Positions 8,055-17,248 of a stretch of 64,000 nt of DNA are shown one piece after another. Positions within the stretch are counted from its first letter, which is position 1; each line of letters starts with the position of its first letter. The notes beneath the pieces were generated by a model. The model saw only the letters and a list, made by a program, of their open reading frames with translations. It was not told where the DNA came from and made no database searches. The stretch comes from JADJYF01 sp965278995 (GTDB taxonomy: Bacteria > Pseudomonadota > Gammaproteobacteria > Ga0077536): contig OZ257136.1 of NCBI GenBank assembly GCA_965278995.1, positions 2,976,001 to 3,040,000 on the forward strand, in the 5' to 3' direction. The position numbers and the translations under genes are program-made.

Positions 8055-9191
8055 TTACTCCTCCACCGTGTCGGTTCCCGCGGTCCCGGCACGTGACTGC
8101 AATACGAGACGAAGATCCGAACCGATCACGGTGCTGTCGGTGAGAATGAAACCACTAGCATCGGCAAGTCTGGCCGGCGATGGAACGGCCAGTGCCGGGC
8201 GGGCGTCCTGCCCGAGCAGTTTGGGCGCGATGTACAGTATCAACTCGTCGACAAAACCGCCGCTCAGAAACGCAGCGGCGAGCGTCGGCCCCGCTTCGAC
8301 CAGCAGCTCATTGACCTCAAGTGCGCCAAGACGGTTCAACAGGCTGACCAGCACGGCGGCGTCATCGCCAGCCGGCAGCGCTTCGACTTCGGCGCCGGCC
8401 GCACGCAATGCCGCTGCACGAGCTAACATTGCGGGAAGGCAGAACACGTGAGTTTCGCCGGCCAGACTCAACATGCGTGCCGTCACCGGTGTACGCAGCG
8501 CGCGGTCGAGCACAATCCTTCGCGGCTGACGCCCGCGCATCTCGAACGCGGCATCGCGAACGTTCAGCGAAGGATCATCAGCGAGGACCGTGCCGATGCC
8601 GGTGACAATGGCACACGATTCCGCGCGCAGACGCTGCACGTCGGCTCGTGCCAATGGGCCGGTGATCCACTGACTCTGGCCATCGGCCAGCGCCGCGCGC
8701 GCATCGAGGCTCATCGCAAGCTTGACTCGTACGCGTGGACGACCGCTCAGCATGCGTTGAAAGAAACCTCGATTCAGATGCGCGACCAGTTCGACACCGA
8801 CGCCGCCGCAAACCTCGATACCGGCATCACGCAGTCTTGCAGCACCACTGCCGGAAACCCGCGGATTCGGATCGCCAGCGGCATACACAACGCGCCCGAC
8901 ACCGGCCGCAATCAGTGCCTCGCTGCACGGCGGCGTGCGGCCATGATGATTACACGGCTCGAGCGAGACGTAGGCAGTGGCACCGGCGACCGGCACACTC
9001 GCTGCCGCGAGCGCCTCGACTTCGGCATGCGGCGCGCCTGCCTGGCGATGATAGCCGCGACCGATAATCGCGTCGTGTTTGACGATGACGCAGCCGACGC
9101 TCGGATTCGGCGAAGTTGAATAGCGACCACGCTCGGCTTCGGTGACGGCCTCGCGCATCCAGCGCAGATCGCTGGCAGGTGCCGGGTTCAT
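8055..9191 (-). CDS. ribD: Bifunctional riboflavin deaminase/reductase RibD
   Basis: This 378-residue protein has an N-terminal cytidine-deaminase-like domain with zinc ligands in APHAEVEAL and PCNHHGRTPPC (about residues 48-90), and a C-terminal reductase domain from about residue 150 (RVKLAMSLDARAALADG, ITGPLARADVQRLRA, NELLVEAGPTLAAAFL). It deaminates and then reduces the pyrimidine product of RibA. The gene is 10 bases downstream of nrdR and directly precedes ribE. Confidence 0.95.
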   Translation of the reverse strand: MNPAPASDLRWMREAVTEAERGRYSTSPNPSVGCVIVKHDAIIGRGYHRQAGAPHAEVEALAAASVPVAGATAYVSLEPCNHHGRTPPCSEALIAAGVGRVVYAAGDPNPRVSGSGAARLRDAGIEVCGGVGVELVAHLNRGFFQRMLSGRPRVRVKLAMSLDARAALADGQSQWITGPLARADVQRLRAESCAIVTGIGTVLADDPSLNVRDAAFEMRGRQPRRIVLDRALRTPVTARMLSLAGETHVFCLPAMLARAAALRAAGAEVEALPAGDDAAVLVSLLNRLGALEVNELLVEAGPTLAAAFLSGGFVDELILYIAPKLLGQDARPALAVPSPARLADASGFILTDSTVIGSDLRLVLQSRAGTAGTDTVEE

Positions 9192-9201
9192 GCGCGCATA
9201 T

Positions 9202-9720
9202 TCAAGGTGTTTTCTTCGACGGCTCCGGTTGCAGCAGGTCGAGCTGCTGCTCGCGCAGATCGGGCGGGAGATCGTTCTGCAGCTTCTCTATCTCTTCGAG
9301 AAACGCGCGGACATCGCCAAAACTGCGGTAGACCGATGCAAAACGCACGTAAGCGACCTGGTCCAGACCGCGCAACGCATCCATGACCAGCTCGCCGATG
9401 CGCCCGGTATCGACTTCGCGTTCACCACCTTCGCGGATGCGACGCTTGACGTGGTTGATGGCATCTTCGACCCGCTCCATCGGTACCGGCCGCTTTTCGA
9501 GCGCTTTCAATATGCCGCCGCGCAGCTTGTCGTCGTTGAACGTCTCACGACGACCATCTGACTTGATGATACGCGGCAGACTGAGTTCGGCTGTCTCGTA
9601 GGTCGTGAACCGCGCTTTGCAACCCTGACATTCGCGTCGGCGACGGATCTGGTCGCCTTCGCCCAGCAGGCGCGAATCGATTACGCGCGTATCGCCGTGA
9701 TTGCAGAATGGACAATGCAT
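9202..9720 (-). CDS. nrdR: Transcriptional repressor NrdR
   Basis: NrdR is an ATP/dATP-sensing repressor of ribonucleotide reductase genes. The 172-residue product has the N-terminal zinc ribbon (MHCPFCNHGDTRVIDSR and ECQGCKARFTTYE) followed by the ATP-cone domain (IIKSDGRRETFNDDKLRGG and EVDTGRIGELVMDALRGLD). It lies 39 bases downstream of glyA and 10 bases upstream of ribD. The C-terminal tail after residue 155 is polar and variable, as in relatives. Confidence 0.95.
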   Translation of the reverse strand: MHCPFCNHGDTRVIDSRLLGEGDQIRRRRECQGCKARFTTYETAELSLPRIIKSDGRRETFNDDKLRGGILKALEKRPVPMERVEDAINHVKRRIREGGEREVDTGRIGELVMDALRGLDQVAYVRFASVYRSFGDVRAFLEEIEKLQNDLPPDLREQQLDLLQPEPSKKTP

Positions 9721-9759
9721 TCGAATCAGCCCTCGCAGCTCAGCTGCACGTTTCGCCAG

Positions 9760-11016
9760 TCAGCCGGCATAAACCGGGTGACGACCGCACACTTCTTCGA
9801 CCTGTCCGCGCACCCGTGCGCTTACCACCGGGTCATCGATGGCATCGAGGATGTCGCACATCCAGCCAGCGAGATCGCGTGCCTCGCCGAGACCAAAACC
9901 GCGCGTGGTCATGGCCGGTGTACCGATACGAACGCCGCTGGTGACGAACGGAGATTGCGGATCGTCAGGCACAGCATTCTTATTGACCGTGATGTGCGCG
10001 GCGCCGAGTGCGGCGTCCGCCGCTTTGCCGGTCAGACCTTTGTCGACGAGGTCGATCAGGAACAGGTGATTGTCAGTACCTCCCGACACGACTTTGTAGC
10101 CGCGGCTCATGAACGTCTCGGCCATGGCCCGCGCATTGGCGATGACCTGCGCCTGATAGGTGCGGAATTCCGGTTCCATCGCTTCCTTGAACGCCACCGC
10201 CTTGGCTGCGATCACATGCATCAGCGGGCCGCCCTGAATACCCGGGAAAACCGCTGAACTGACCCTTTTCTCGAGAGCCTCATTGGCGCGAGCAAGGATG
10301 AGACCGCTGCGCGGGCCGCGCAGGGTTTTATGCGTCGTGGTCGTCGTCATATCGGCGAACGGGACCGGGCTCGGATAGAGGCCAGCGGCAACGAGCCCCG
10401 CCACATGTGCCATATCGGCGACGAGAAAAGCGCCGACTTCATCGGCAATCTCGCGGAAGCGGGACCAGTCGACGATGCGGGAATAGGCCGAGAATCCGGT
10501 CATGATCAGCCGCGGCTTGTGCTCGCGTGCAAGTTTCACCACCTGGTCGTAGTCGATACGGCCGGTCTTGATGTCGATGCCGTACTGGTAAGCGCGATAA
10601 GTCTTGCCCGAGAAATTGACGCTCGCACCATGCGTCAGGTGCCCGCCATGCGCCAGGCTCATGCCCAGGATCGCGTCACCCGCATCGAGCAGGCCGAGAT
10701 AGACCGCACCATTGGCCTGTGAACCCGAGTGCGGCTGCACGTTGGCATACGCGGCGCCGAACAGCGTCTTCGCGCGATCAATGGCGAGTTGCTCGACGAC
10801 ATCGACGAACTCGCACCCGCCGTAGTAGCGCTTCCCTGGATAGCCCTCGGCATACTTATTGGTCAGTACGGTACCGGCCGCTGCGAGCACCCGCACACTG
10901 GTGTGGTTCTCAGAGGCGATGAGTTCGATATGCGTTTCCTGGCGTCGACGCTCGCCTTCGAGCGCGACCCACAGCTCCGGGTCGAAGTCGGCGATCGTCG
11001 TAGTGCGATTCAGCAT
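9760..11016 (-). CDS. glyA: Serine hydroxymethyltransferase
   Basis: GlyA interconverts serine and glycine with tetrahydrofolate, the main source of one-carbon units. The 418-residue protein shows the folate/PLP-site motifs LIASENHTS, NKYAEGYPGKRYYGGCEFVD, and TTTTHKTLRGPRSG, whose Lys forms the PLP aldimine (about residue 230). It is the first gene of the leftward glyA-nrdR-rib-nusB-thiL run. A 15-bp perfect palindrome lies in the gap to divergent cyaA. Confidence 0.96.
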   Translation of the reverse strand: MLNRTTTIADFDPELWVALEGERRRQETHIELIASENHTSVRVLAAAGTVLTNKYAEGYPGKRYYGGCEFVDVVEQLAIDRAKTLFGAAYANVQPHSGSQANGAVYLGLLDAGDAILGMSLAHGGHLTHGASVNFSGKTYRAYQYGIDIKTGRIDYDQVVKLAREHKPRLIMTGFSAYSRIVDWSRFREIADEVGAFLVADMAHVAGLVAAGLYPSPVPFADMTTTTTHKTLRGPRSGLILARANEALEKRVSSAVFPGIQGGPLMHVIAAKAVAFKEAMEPEFRTYQAQVIANARAMAETFMSRGYKVVSGGTDNHLFLIDLVDKGLTGKAADAALGAAHITVNKNAVPDDPQSPFVTSGVRIGTPAMTTRGFGLGEARDLAGWMCDILDAIDDPVVSARVRGQVEEVCGRHPVYAG

Positions 11017-11186
11017 GCGAGGTCCTCCGTCAGATGAGTCGAGGCGCGCTGCAGGCAGGCACCCCGCCGGACTGCATTGCGGGCGTGCAGCGGACCGTCG
11101 AGCACACCACGGCTCCCGTCAGCACTACGGCGCAAAAGAATGTCCGCCGATTATCGGCTATCGTGCCTGGGGACACAATCAAAACA

Positions 11187-11201
11187 CCTTGAAATTCAAG
11201 G
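11187..11201. promoter_or_regulatory. Palindrome in glyA-cyaA divergent promoter region
   Basis: CCTTGAAATTCAAGG is a perfect 7-1-7 palindrome in the 263-base gap between divergent glyA and cyaA. A second TTAAGG lies 10 bases further right. The position and symmetry suit an operator, but I do not recognise the regulator. Confidence 0.35.
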
Positions 11202-11279
11202 CTTATCTGCTTAAGGAACCCCTGCAGCGGCTGGTTCGAATCGCTACAGTAGCGGCCCGCTCGGTCGCTAAAGCAGAGC

Positions 11280-14123
11280 ATGAGCAGTGTCCCGCCAGCA
11301 CCCGCTGATCCCACCCTGACGACCGAGAAGCGATTTCTTGCGCTCAATCGCGACCGACTGGCTCGCGTCCATGCCAACCTCACCCCTCGGCAGCGCGATT
11401 TTCTCGACCTCCTGCCACTGCTGTTTCACCTGAATCATCCCCTGCTGCCCGGCTATGTGGCGAAAGAAACTGTCATCGGCATCAACGACTACGCCCCCAA
11501 CCAGCGCGCATTGCGGGCCGCTCGCCGAGTCTGCCGTTCGTTCGAGTACGACCGACGCTCGGCGCCGCGCTACGCGGTGCGTGGGCTGTACCTGATGGGC
11601 AGTCCGGGCACGATAGCGTATTCGCGCGAAAGCGATCTCGATTTGTGGTTGCTGCACGATCCGGGGCTCAGCGCAGAAGCCGTTGAAGAACTGGCCGAGA
11701 AAGCGCGTCGGATTGAAATCTTCGCCGGCGAAGTGGGACTCGAAGTGCATTTCTTCGTATTCGACGCCGAACGTTTCCGTCACGGCGAGACATTGTCTCT
11801 GTCGGCCGAATCGAGCGGCAGCTCACAGCACTATCTGCTGCTCGACGAGTTCTATCGTTCAGGTCTGTTGATCGCAGGCCTGCCGCCCCTATGGTGGCGC
11901 GTACCGGCAAGTCACGATACGGCTTACGAGGGCTATCTGCAGGGCGTTACCGAAAGGCGCGCGTTCGATCGCCGCGACTATATCGATTTCGGCGGTCTGC
12001 GCAGCATTCCCGTCGAAGAGTTTTTCGGTGCGGCGGTATGGCAGCTCTACAAGAGCATCGAGTCGCCGTACAAATCTGTCCTGAAACTGCTCTTGATGGA
12101 ATCTTACGCGGCCGAATATCCGAACATCGGCCTGCTCAGTCACCGCTTCAAGCAGAACGTCGAATCGAGTACCGTCAACCTGAACGCCTTCGACCCGTAC
12201 ATACTCATGTACACCAAGGTTGAAGAGTATCTGCTCACACGTAACGACCCAGTACGCCTCGACGTTCTGCGGCGCAGTTTCTACCTGAAAACCAGCCTGC
12301 GCCTGAGCTCGCGGGAGAGCGCACTCGGTGGCGACTGGCGGCGCGAGGCGCTGGCCGCAATGGTCGAAGACTGGCACTGGACGCCAGCCCAGGTGGTGAG
12401 ACTCGATCAACGCGACGACTGGCGGATCGACACCGCGATCGAAGAGCGGCGCGATCTGATCAATACGCTGAAAGACAGCTATGCCGCACTGTCGCAGTTT
12501 GCCCGCCAGCATGCCACCGATCAGAAGATTACCGAACATGATCTGAACGTACTCGGTCGAAAACTCTACGCAGCATTCGAGAAGAAGCCGGCCAAGATCG
12601 AGGTGCTGACGCGCGGCATCTGCATCAATCCGGCCGAAGCAAGTCTCTCGTTGCACGAGATCCGGACCACCGACAACGCCACTGTTTGGCTGTTGTTCGC
12701 GGGGCTGGTGAAGCCGACCGAAGTCGCTTTCCGACGCCCCATGAAACGCTCGGCGGCGGCAGCGGAAATTCTCCTGTGGTGTCAGTTGAACCGGCTGTCG
12801 ACGCCGGCCACGACCTGGCATGTATTTACCGCGGGCAGCGAATTGAACGCGCTTGAGATCAAGCGTATCGGCGAAGCATTCGATTCCGGCATCGGCCAAC
12901 CCGACGCGCCATCGGTACTCGATCAACGCCCGCGTATCATGCGCCTGCTGCTGCTGGTCAATATCGGGGTCAATGCGTTTTCCGGCGCGGTCGGTGCAGG
13001 GAGTGTCCTCACCACCGATCATACCGATGCGTTCCGCTTCGGCGGTCGGCGCATCAATCTGCTGAAAAGCGTTGACCTGATCTTCGCCAACAGCTGGGGC
13101 GAGACATTCGCGTTCCGTTACGAGGGCGATACCTCAGTACTCGACGCGCTCGCCGAATGTGTGCAGTGGGCACCATTCGACGGAAGCGCGCGCGATCTGC
13201 CGCCAGTCGAAGTCCGCTGCTTCACCTCCGACTATGCCAACCAGATAGCCCGGCGCGTCAGTACGAGTTTCCTTCAGGCGGGGCGTTTCGTCGCCCGCTA
13301 TGCGACTGCTTCGAATCCGCATTTCGTGCTTGAGATCGACGATCGTCTGCAGCATCTGCGCGTTGAAGACGGCAAAGCGCGGGTCGACAGCCATGCCAGC
13401 CACGCGCTGCTGTTGCGGGCGCTTGGTGATGCCAGCAGCAACCGATTCAATCCGGTTCGCTTCGATCGCGGCTGCACCCGGGTCGGGGTGCTGCCACGCA
13501 TCTATGCACAGAACCGTCCCGGTCGTGTCCAGATCTATGCGCAGCAGCGCGGCGAACGTGCCGATATCTATATCCTCGACGAACGCGGCCTGTTGCTGGT
13601 TCAGCGACAGGAGTGTCATGACATGAAGCAACTGCTGCATCACTACCGCCGGTTTCTCGACAATGCGCTGCCGCGCTGTACCGGGCTCGCGCGCGCATTC
13701 CCTGGCGGGCTTGTGATCGAAACCCATGAAGTCCTGCTTCAGGAGGCCGGCGTGCAATTCAAATTGCATGCCGGCGAGCCATCGTTTGGAAGACCGTATC
13801 TCTCGCTCCAGGTGCTTGCCGACGCTGATGCACAAGGTCGCCAGCAGTTCACCATCAATGCCAATCATCGCGAGTTCTCGACCTGGGAGCATGGTGGCTC
13901 GCTGTTTCAGCAGGTCGCCGAGTATGTCTTCGCTCAGCGCGCTGGAACTGAGTCTTATCCCATCTATATCACCGACCTCGACCTCTCGACGCGTTTCCGG
14001 ATTGCTGTCGGAGTGCGCACGCTACGGCCACTCGATCTGCTGAGTTACAAGAAGCGGATCGAGTACCAGTTGACTCGCGCGCTGAGTCGCGAAGGAGCGG
14101 TGCCGATAGCGCTTGCATCCTGA
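11280..14123 (+). CDS. cyaA: Class I adenylate cyclase
   Basis: CyaA makes cAMP from ATP. The catalytic signature LMGSPGTIAYSRESDLDLW is at residues 105-123; the G-S and D-x-D pair are the nucleotidyltransferase-fold metal/ATP residues of class I cyclases. The 947-residue length fits the pseudomonad-like form rather than the 848-residue enterobacterial one, with the long C-terminal regulatory half retained (about 500-947). The gene stands alone, divergent from glyA. cAMP would act through a CRP protein that is not in this window. Confidence 0.95.
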   Translation: MSSVPPAPADPTLTTEKRFLALNRDRLARVHANLTPRQRDFLDLLPLLFHLNHPLLPGYVAKETVIGINDYAPNQRALRAARRVCRSFEYDRRSAPRYAVRGLYLMGSPGTIAYSRESDLDLWLLHDPGLSAEAVEELAEKARRIEIFAGEVGLEVHFFVFDAERFRHGETLSLSAESSGSSQHYLLLDEFYRSGLLIAGLPPLWWRVPASHDTAYEGYLQGVTERRAFDRRDYIDFGGLRSIPVEEFFGAAVWQLYKSIESPYKSVLKLLLMESYAAEYPNIGLLSHRFKQNVESSTVNLNAFDPYILMYTKVEEYLLTRNDPVRLDVLRRSFYLKTSLRLSSRESALGGDWRREALAAMVEDWHWTPAQVVRLDQRDDWRIDTAIEERRDLINTLKDSYAALSQFARQHATDQKITEHDLNVLGRKLYAAFEKKPAKIEVLTRGICINPAEASLSLHEIRTTDNATVWLLFAGLVKPTEVAFRRPMKRSAAAAEILLWCQLNRLSTPATTWHVFTAGSELNALEIKRIGEAFDSGIGQPDAPSVLDQRPRIMRLLLLVNIGVNAFSGAVGAGSVLTTDHTDAFRFGGRRINLLKSVDLIFANSWGETFAFRYEGDTSVLDALAECVQWAPFDGSARDLPPVEVRCFTSDYANQIARRVSTSFLQAGRFVARYATASNPHFVLEIDDRLQHLRVEDGKARVDSHASHALLLRALGDASSNRFNPVRFDRGCTRVGVLPRIYAQNRPGRVQIYAQQRGERADIYILDERGLLLVQRQECHDMKQLLHHYRRFLDNALPRCTGLARAFPGGLVIETHEVLLQEAGVQFKLHAGEPSFGRPYLSLQVLADADAQGRQQFTINANHREFSTWEHGGSLFQQVAEYVFAQRAGTESYPIYITDLDLSTRFRIAVGVRTLRPLDLLSYKKRIEYQLTRALSREGAVPIALAS

Positions 14124-14224
14124 GGAATCTGGCCTGAGCTCGTCGGTGGTTCATGTACGGACGCGTCGCAGCTCTGAACGCGAATCCAGTAGAATGACCG
14201 CGAGTTACTTCACTGGGCGACTGA

Positions 14225-15100
14225 ATGGGCAAGGCAGACAAATTTTTTGCGCGCGCCGAGCAATTGCTCGAGCGCCTCGAGCGATGTTTTCCGGCAACTG
14301 CAGACGATGAACTCGAGGGTGCAATCGCCTGGCGCTGGCGCCGCCGCGGCGACAGCGGCCGCCTGCAGGCAATCACCCGCTTCAATGCTGTTCGCCTGGC
14401 CGATTTGCTGCACGTTGATCGCCAGAAGGACGCGCTGGCGCGGAATACGCGCCAGTTTCTTGCCGGCCTGCCCGCCAACAACGCGCTGCTGTGGGGTCCA
14501 CGCGGTACCGGCAAGTCGTCGCTGGTGAAAGCGCTGCTGAATGATTATGCCGCGGCAGGCCTGCGCCTGGTCGAAGTCGATCGCCTGGATCTGGTCAGTC
14601 TGCCTGATATTGTTGATCGCCTTCATGACAGTCATGGTCGCTACGTGATCTATTGTGATGATCTTTCGTTCGACGAAAACGACGCCACGTATCGTGCGCT
14701 GAAAACCGTGCTCGACGGCTCGGTGCTCGACACGCCCGAGAACATCATCATTTATGCGACCTCGAATCGACGGCATCTGATGCCGGAATACCAAGCCGAC
14801 AATCAAGGTGTCCGCATCATCGACGGTGAGCTGCACCAGACCGAAGCAGTGGAAGAAAAAATTTCGCTTTCCGAGCGTTTCGGCTTGTGGCTGTCGTTTC
14901 ATCCCTTGAGCCAGGACAAATACCTCGATATCGTCATGCACTGGCTGGCCAGCTTCAACGCTGATCTGACGGACACTGAGACGGTGCGTCGGGCCGCTTT
15001 GCAATGGGCGCTGCTGCACGGCTCGCGCAGCGGGCGCTCGGCATATCAGTTCGCCCGTGACCGAGCCGGGCGCGAGCAACTCGGTGAGAATGATGGCTGA
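14225..15100 (+). CDS. DUF815 AAA+-type ATP-binding protein
   Basis: The 291-residue protein carries Walker A GPRGTGKSS (about residue 91), a Walker B-like VIYCDDLSFDE (about 139) and ATSNRRHLMPE (about 178), a combination diagnostic of the DUF815 family of AAA+-like ATPases. The family's cellular role is not established. Its stop overlaps the start of the hypoxanthine phosphoribosyltransferase gene, so the pair is probably translationally coupled. It starts about 100 bases after cyaA on the same strand. Confidence 0.85.
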   Translation: MGKADKFFARAEQLLERLERCFPATADDELEGAIAWRWRRRGDSGRLQAITRFNAVRLADLLHVDRQKDALARNTRQFLAGLPANNALLWGPRGTGKSSLVKALLNDYAAAGLRLVEVDRLDLVSLPDIVDRLHDSHGRYVIYCDDLSFDENDATYRALKTVLDGSVLDTPENIIIYATSNRRHLMPEYQADNQGVRIIDGELHQTEAVEEKISLSERFGLWLSFHPLSQDKYLDIVMHWLASFNADLTDTETVRRAALQWALLHGSRSGRSAYQFARDRAGREQLGENDG

Positions 15101-15656
15101 CCCGAACTTGATGACCGAAGTGGTGCAGGTGCGCCGAACCGCGCATTGCCTGGCCGATCCCGCGGCGATTGAACAGGCCATGGACCGCATGGCAGCGCAG
15201 ATCACGAGCGAACTCGCTACGGCCAATCCACTGCTGCTCGGCATCATGACCGGTGGTGTCACTCCACTCGCCATGCTGCTGCAGCGGATGGACTTCCCGC
15301 TGCAAGTCGACTATGCACATCTGACCCGCTACGGCGCGCAGACCAGTGGCGGCGATATGCACTGGATCAAGCGCCCGCCGGCAACGGTAGCTGGACGCAC
15401 TGTGCTGATTGTCGACGACATTCTCGATCACGGCATCACACTCGCCGCGCTCGTCGCCGAATGCGAGCGTCTGGGCGCAGCACGTGTGCTTACCGCAGTG
15501 CTGGTGACCAAGATCATGACTGCACGCAGCGGGCTCGCACGGGCAGATTACAGTGCACTCTCTCTGCCTGACGCCTATCTGTTCGGTTATGGCATGGACT
15601 ATAAGACCTATCTTCGTAACGCACCGGGGATCTTCGCCGTGGTTGAAACAGCGTGA
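15090..15656 (+). CDS. hpt: Hypoxanthine-guanine phosphoribosyltransferase
   Basis: It converts hypoxanthine (or guanine) plus PRPP to IMP (GMP). The PRPP-binding signature TVLIVDDILDHGITLA is present at about residues 108-123, with GIMTGGVTPLA earlier as the phosphate loop. The start at 15090 (ATGATG after GGTGAG) overlaps the DUF815 stop; the open frame further upstream looks like DUF815 coding. The stop overlaps the GTG of the methylthioinosine phosphorylase gene. Coupling to an enzyme that releases hypoxanthine supports hypoxanthine as the physiological substrate. Confidence 0.9.
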   Translation: MMADPNLMTEVVQVRRTAHCLADPAAIEQAMDRMAAQITSELATANPLLLGIMTGGVTPLAMLLQRMDFPLQVDYAHLTRYGAQTSGGDMHWIKRPPATVAGRTVLIVDDILDHGITLAALVAECERLGAARVLTAVLVTKIMTARSGLARADYSALSLPDAYLFGYGMDYKTYLRNAPGIFAVVETA

Positions 15657-16402
15657 AGCTCGCCATCATCGGCGGCAGCGGGCTGTACGCGCTGGAGCAA
15701 CTGCTGAACCGGCGCGAGCAGCGGGTGATGACAGCCTGGGGCGCACCGTCCGGGGCGATAGTGTGCGGCGCGTTGAATGGCATCGAGCTGCTTTTTCTGC
15801 CACGCCATGGGGTCGCTCATCATTTGCCACCGCATCTGGTCAACTATCGCGCGAATCTGGCTGCGCTTGCTGAACTCGGTGCCGAGGCAGTGGTAGCAAC
15901 AACTGCAGTCGGCGGCATCGCGCCCAATACGCCAGCCGGCACCATAGTCGTACCGCACCAGATCATCGATTACACCTGGGGCCGCGAGCATAGCTACTCG
16001 GATGGCACGCAGCCGCACCCGCAGCACGTCGACTTTTCGGAACCGTTTACCGGCTGGTTGCGTGAACGATTGCTCGCTGCCTGCGCGAAAACCGGGACAG
16101 CCGCGCTGGCGAGCGGCATCTACGGCGCGACCCAGGGTCCGCGCCTGGAATCGGCGGCTGAAATTGATCGCATGGACCGCGATGGGTGCACACTGGTCGG
16201 CATGACGGGCATGCCGGAAGCCGGACTCGCCCGCGAGCTTGGACTCGCTTACGCCAACATCTCGCTGGTCGTGAACCCTGCTGCCGGACGCGCGCAGGGT
16301 CCGATCACGATGGCCCAGATTGAGCACGAACTCAGCGCCGGCATGTCGCGCATCAAAGCGGTAATTGTCGCTCTGACCGGCCTGCTTGCAGCGAATCGCT
16401 GA
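15653..16402 (+). CDS. S-methyl-5'-thioinosine phosphorylase (MTAP/PNP family)
   Basis: The 249-residue protein is a trimeric purine nucleoside phosphorylase/MTAP family member: IIGGSGLYALEQLL with the phosphate-binding start, RHGVAHHLPPHLVNYRANL, TTAVGGIAP and YGATQGPRLESAAEI. The nearby GMTGMPEAGLARELGLAYA is the region that distinguishes MTI/MTA-type enzymes. A GTG start overlaps the hpt stop (GTGA). In Pseudomonas the paired enzyme cleaves methylthioinosine to hypoxanthine and 5-methylthioribose-1-phosphate; the hpt overlap here and the deaminase plus mtnA at 33-35 kb support methylthioinosine over methylthioadenosine as substrate. Confidence 0.85.
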   Translation: MKLAIIGGSGLYALEQLLNRREQRVMTAWGAPSGAIVCGALNGIELLFLPRHGVAHHLPPHLVNYRANLAALAELGAEAVVATTAVGGIAPNTPAGTIVVPHQIIDYTWGREHSYSDGTQPHPQHVDFSEPFTGWLRERLLAACAKTGTAALASGIYGATQGPRLESAAEIDRMDRDGCTLVGMTGMPEAGLARELGLAYANISLVVNPAAGRAQGPITMAQIEHELSAGMSRIKAVIVALTGLLAANR

Positions 16403-16417
16403 GACTGGAGTCGATGT

Positions 16418-17248
16418 TCAGCGCAATGCCGGGGCCGGAGCCGGTGGTGCTTGCGGTATCGGTGCAGGCAGCGGGGGCGTGCCGGGTGCATTCACCGGCG
16501 CCTCGCCGGTGTCGTCGAGCGGTTCATCGGCACTGACTTCGGCCGTCGCCGGCACCTCCGGCAACACGTACGGCGTGACCTGAACCAGCACACCGAAAAG
16601 TGGATGATCGAAGTAATGGATCTCACGGAACTTCACTCCGCGGGTCTCCTGCAGCCGTACCGGCAGATTATCGTGGTAATAGAGAAAATCGACGGTCACG
16701 TGCAGCAGTCGCTCGACCTTGAGACTGACTGTGCCTTCGACTTTGGGCGTCAACAAGTCGGGAGGACCGGTCTGATCGACCAGGATACCAGTGCGCGTAC
16801 CGCGGCTGCTGCCGCGATCAGAACCGGGAACATCGGAGAGATAGACACGCCTTGCGCCAGCTACACCGAAGCTCGGTTGGCGCCACGCAGTGGCGAACAG
16901 AGGGTGATAGCCGCGCGCTGTACCCAGCCGCTGGGCGATAACGGCGAGTCGCATGTCGGCGCGTGCAAGCGGCACGAACGCGACTGGTTCATTCGCGCCG
17001 GCACCTGCGGCAGACGCGGGTTCATCAGTCATCGCTGGAAGATCGGTGATGAGATCCATCGCTTGACTGTAGTCCGGCAATACAGCGAGTTCCGGCCACT
17101 GCTCGTTGCCGCGACTGGCGCCATCCGTATGTTCGAAGACCACGACCTCGACCTGATACCAGCGCGCGCTGACCGGCAGCGCGGTACCGACGAGCAGCAG
17201 CGCCACTAACGCGCTTGTCAGGTTAAGGACCCTGGTCCTAAGCCGCAC
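16418..17248 (-). CDS. csiV: CsiV-family peptidoglycan-binding protein
   Basis: The 276-residue protein has a signal peptide (LVALLLVGTALPVSA) followed by RWYQVEVVVFEH and later SLKVERLLHVTVDF and EIHYFDHPLFGVLVQVTPY, the hallmarks of the CsiV family of periplasmic peptidoglycan-binding proteins. The chosen GTG start at 17248 has a GGGGGCG ribosome-binding site and overlaps the mfd stop by 11 bases; a longer upstream start would run 53 bases into mfd. The mfd-csiV pairing is common in gammaproteobacteria. The C-terminus is Pro/Ala-rich. Confidence 0.8.
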   Translation of the reverse strand: MRLRTRVLNLTSALVALLLVGTALPVSARWYQVEVVVFEHTDGASRGNEQWPELAVLPDYSQAMDLITDLPAMTDEPASAAGAGANEPVAFVPLARADMRLAVIAQRLGTARGYHPLFATAWRQPSFGVAGARRVYLSDVPGSDRGSSRGTRTGILVDQTGPPDLLTPKVEGTVSLKVERLLHVTVDFLYYHDNLPVRLQETRGVKFREIHYFDHPLFGVLVQVTPYVLPEVPATAEVSADEPLDDTGEAPVNAPGTPPLPAPIPQAPPAPAPALR

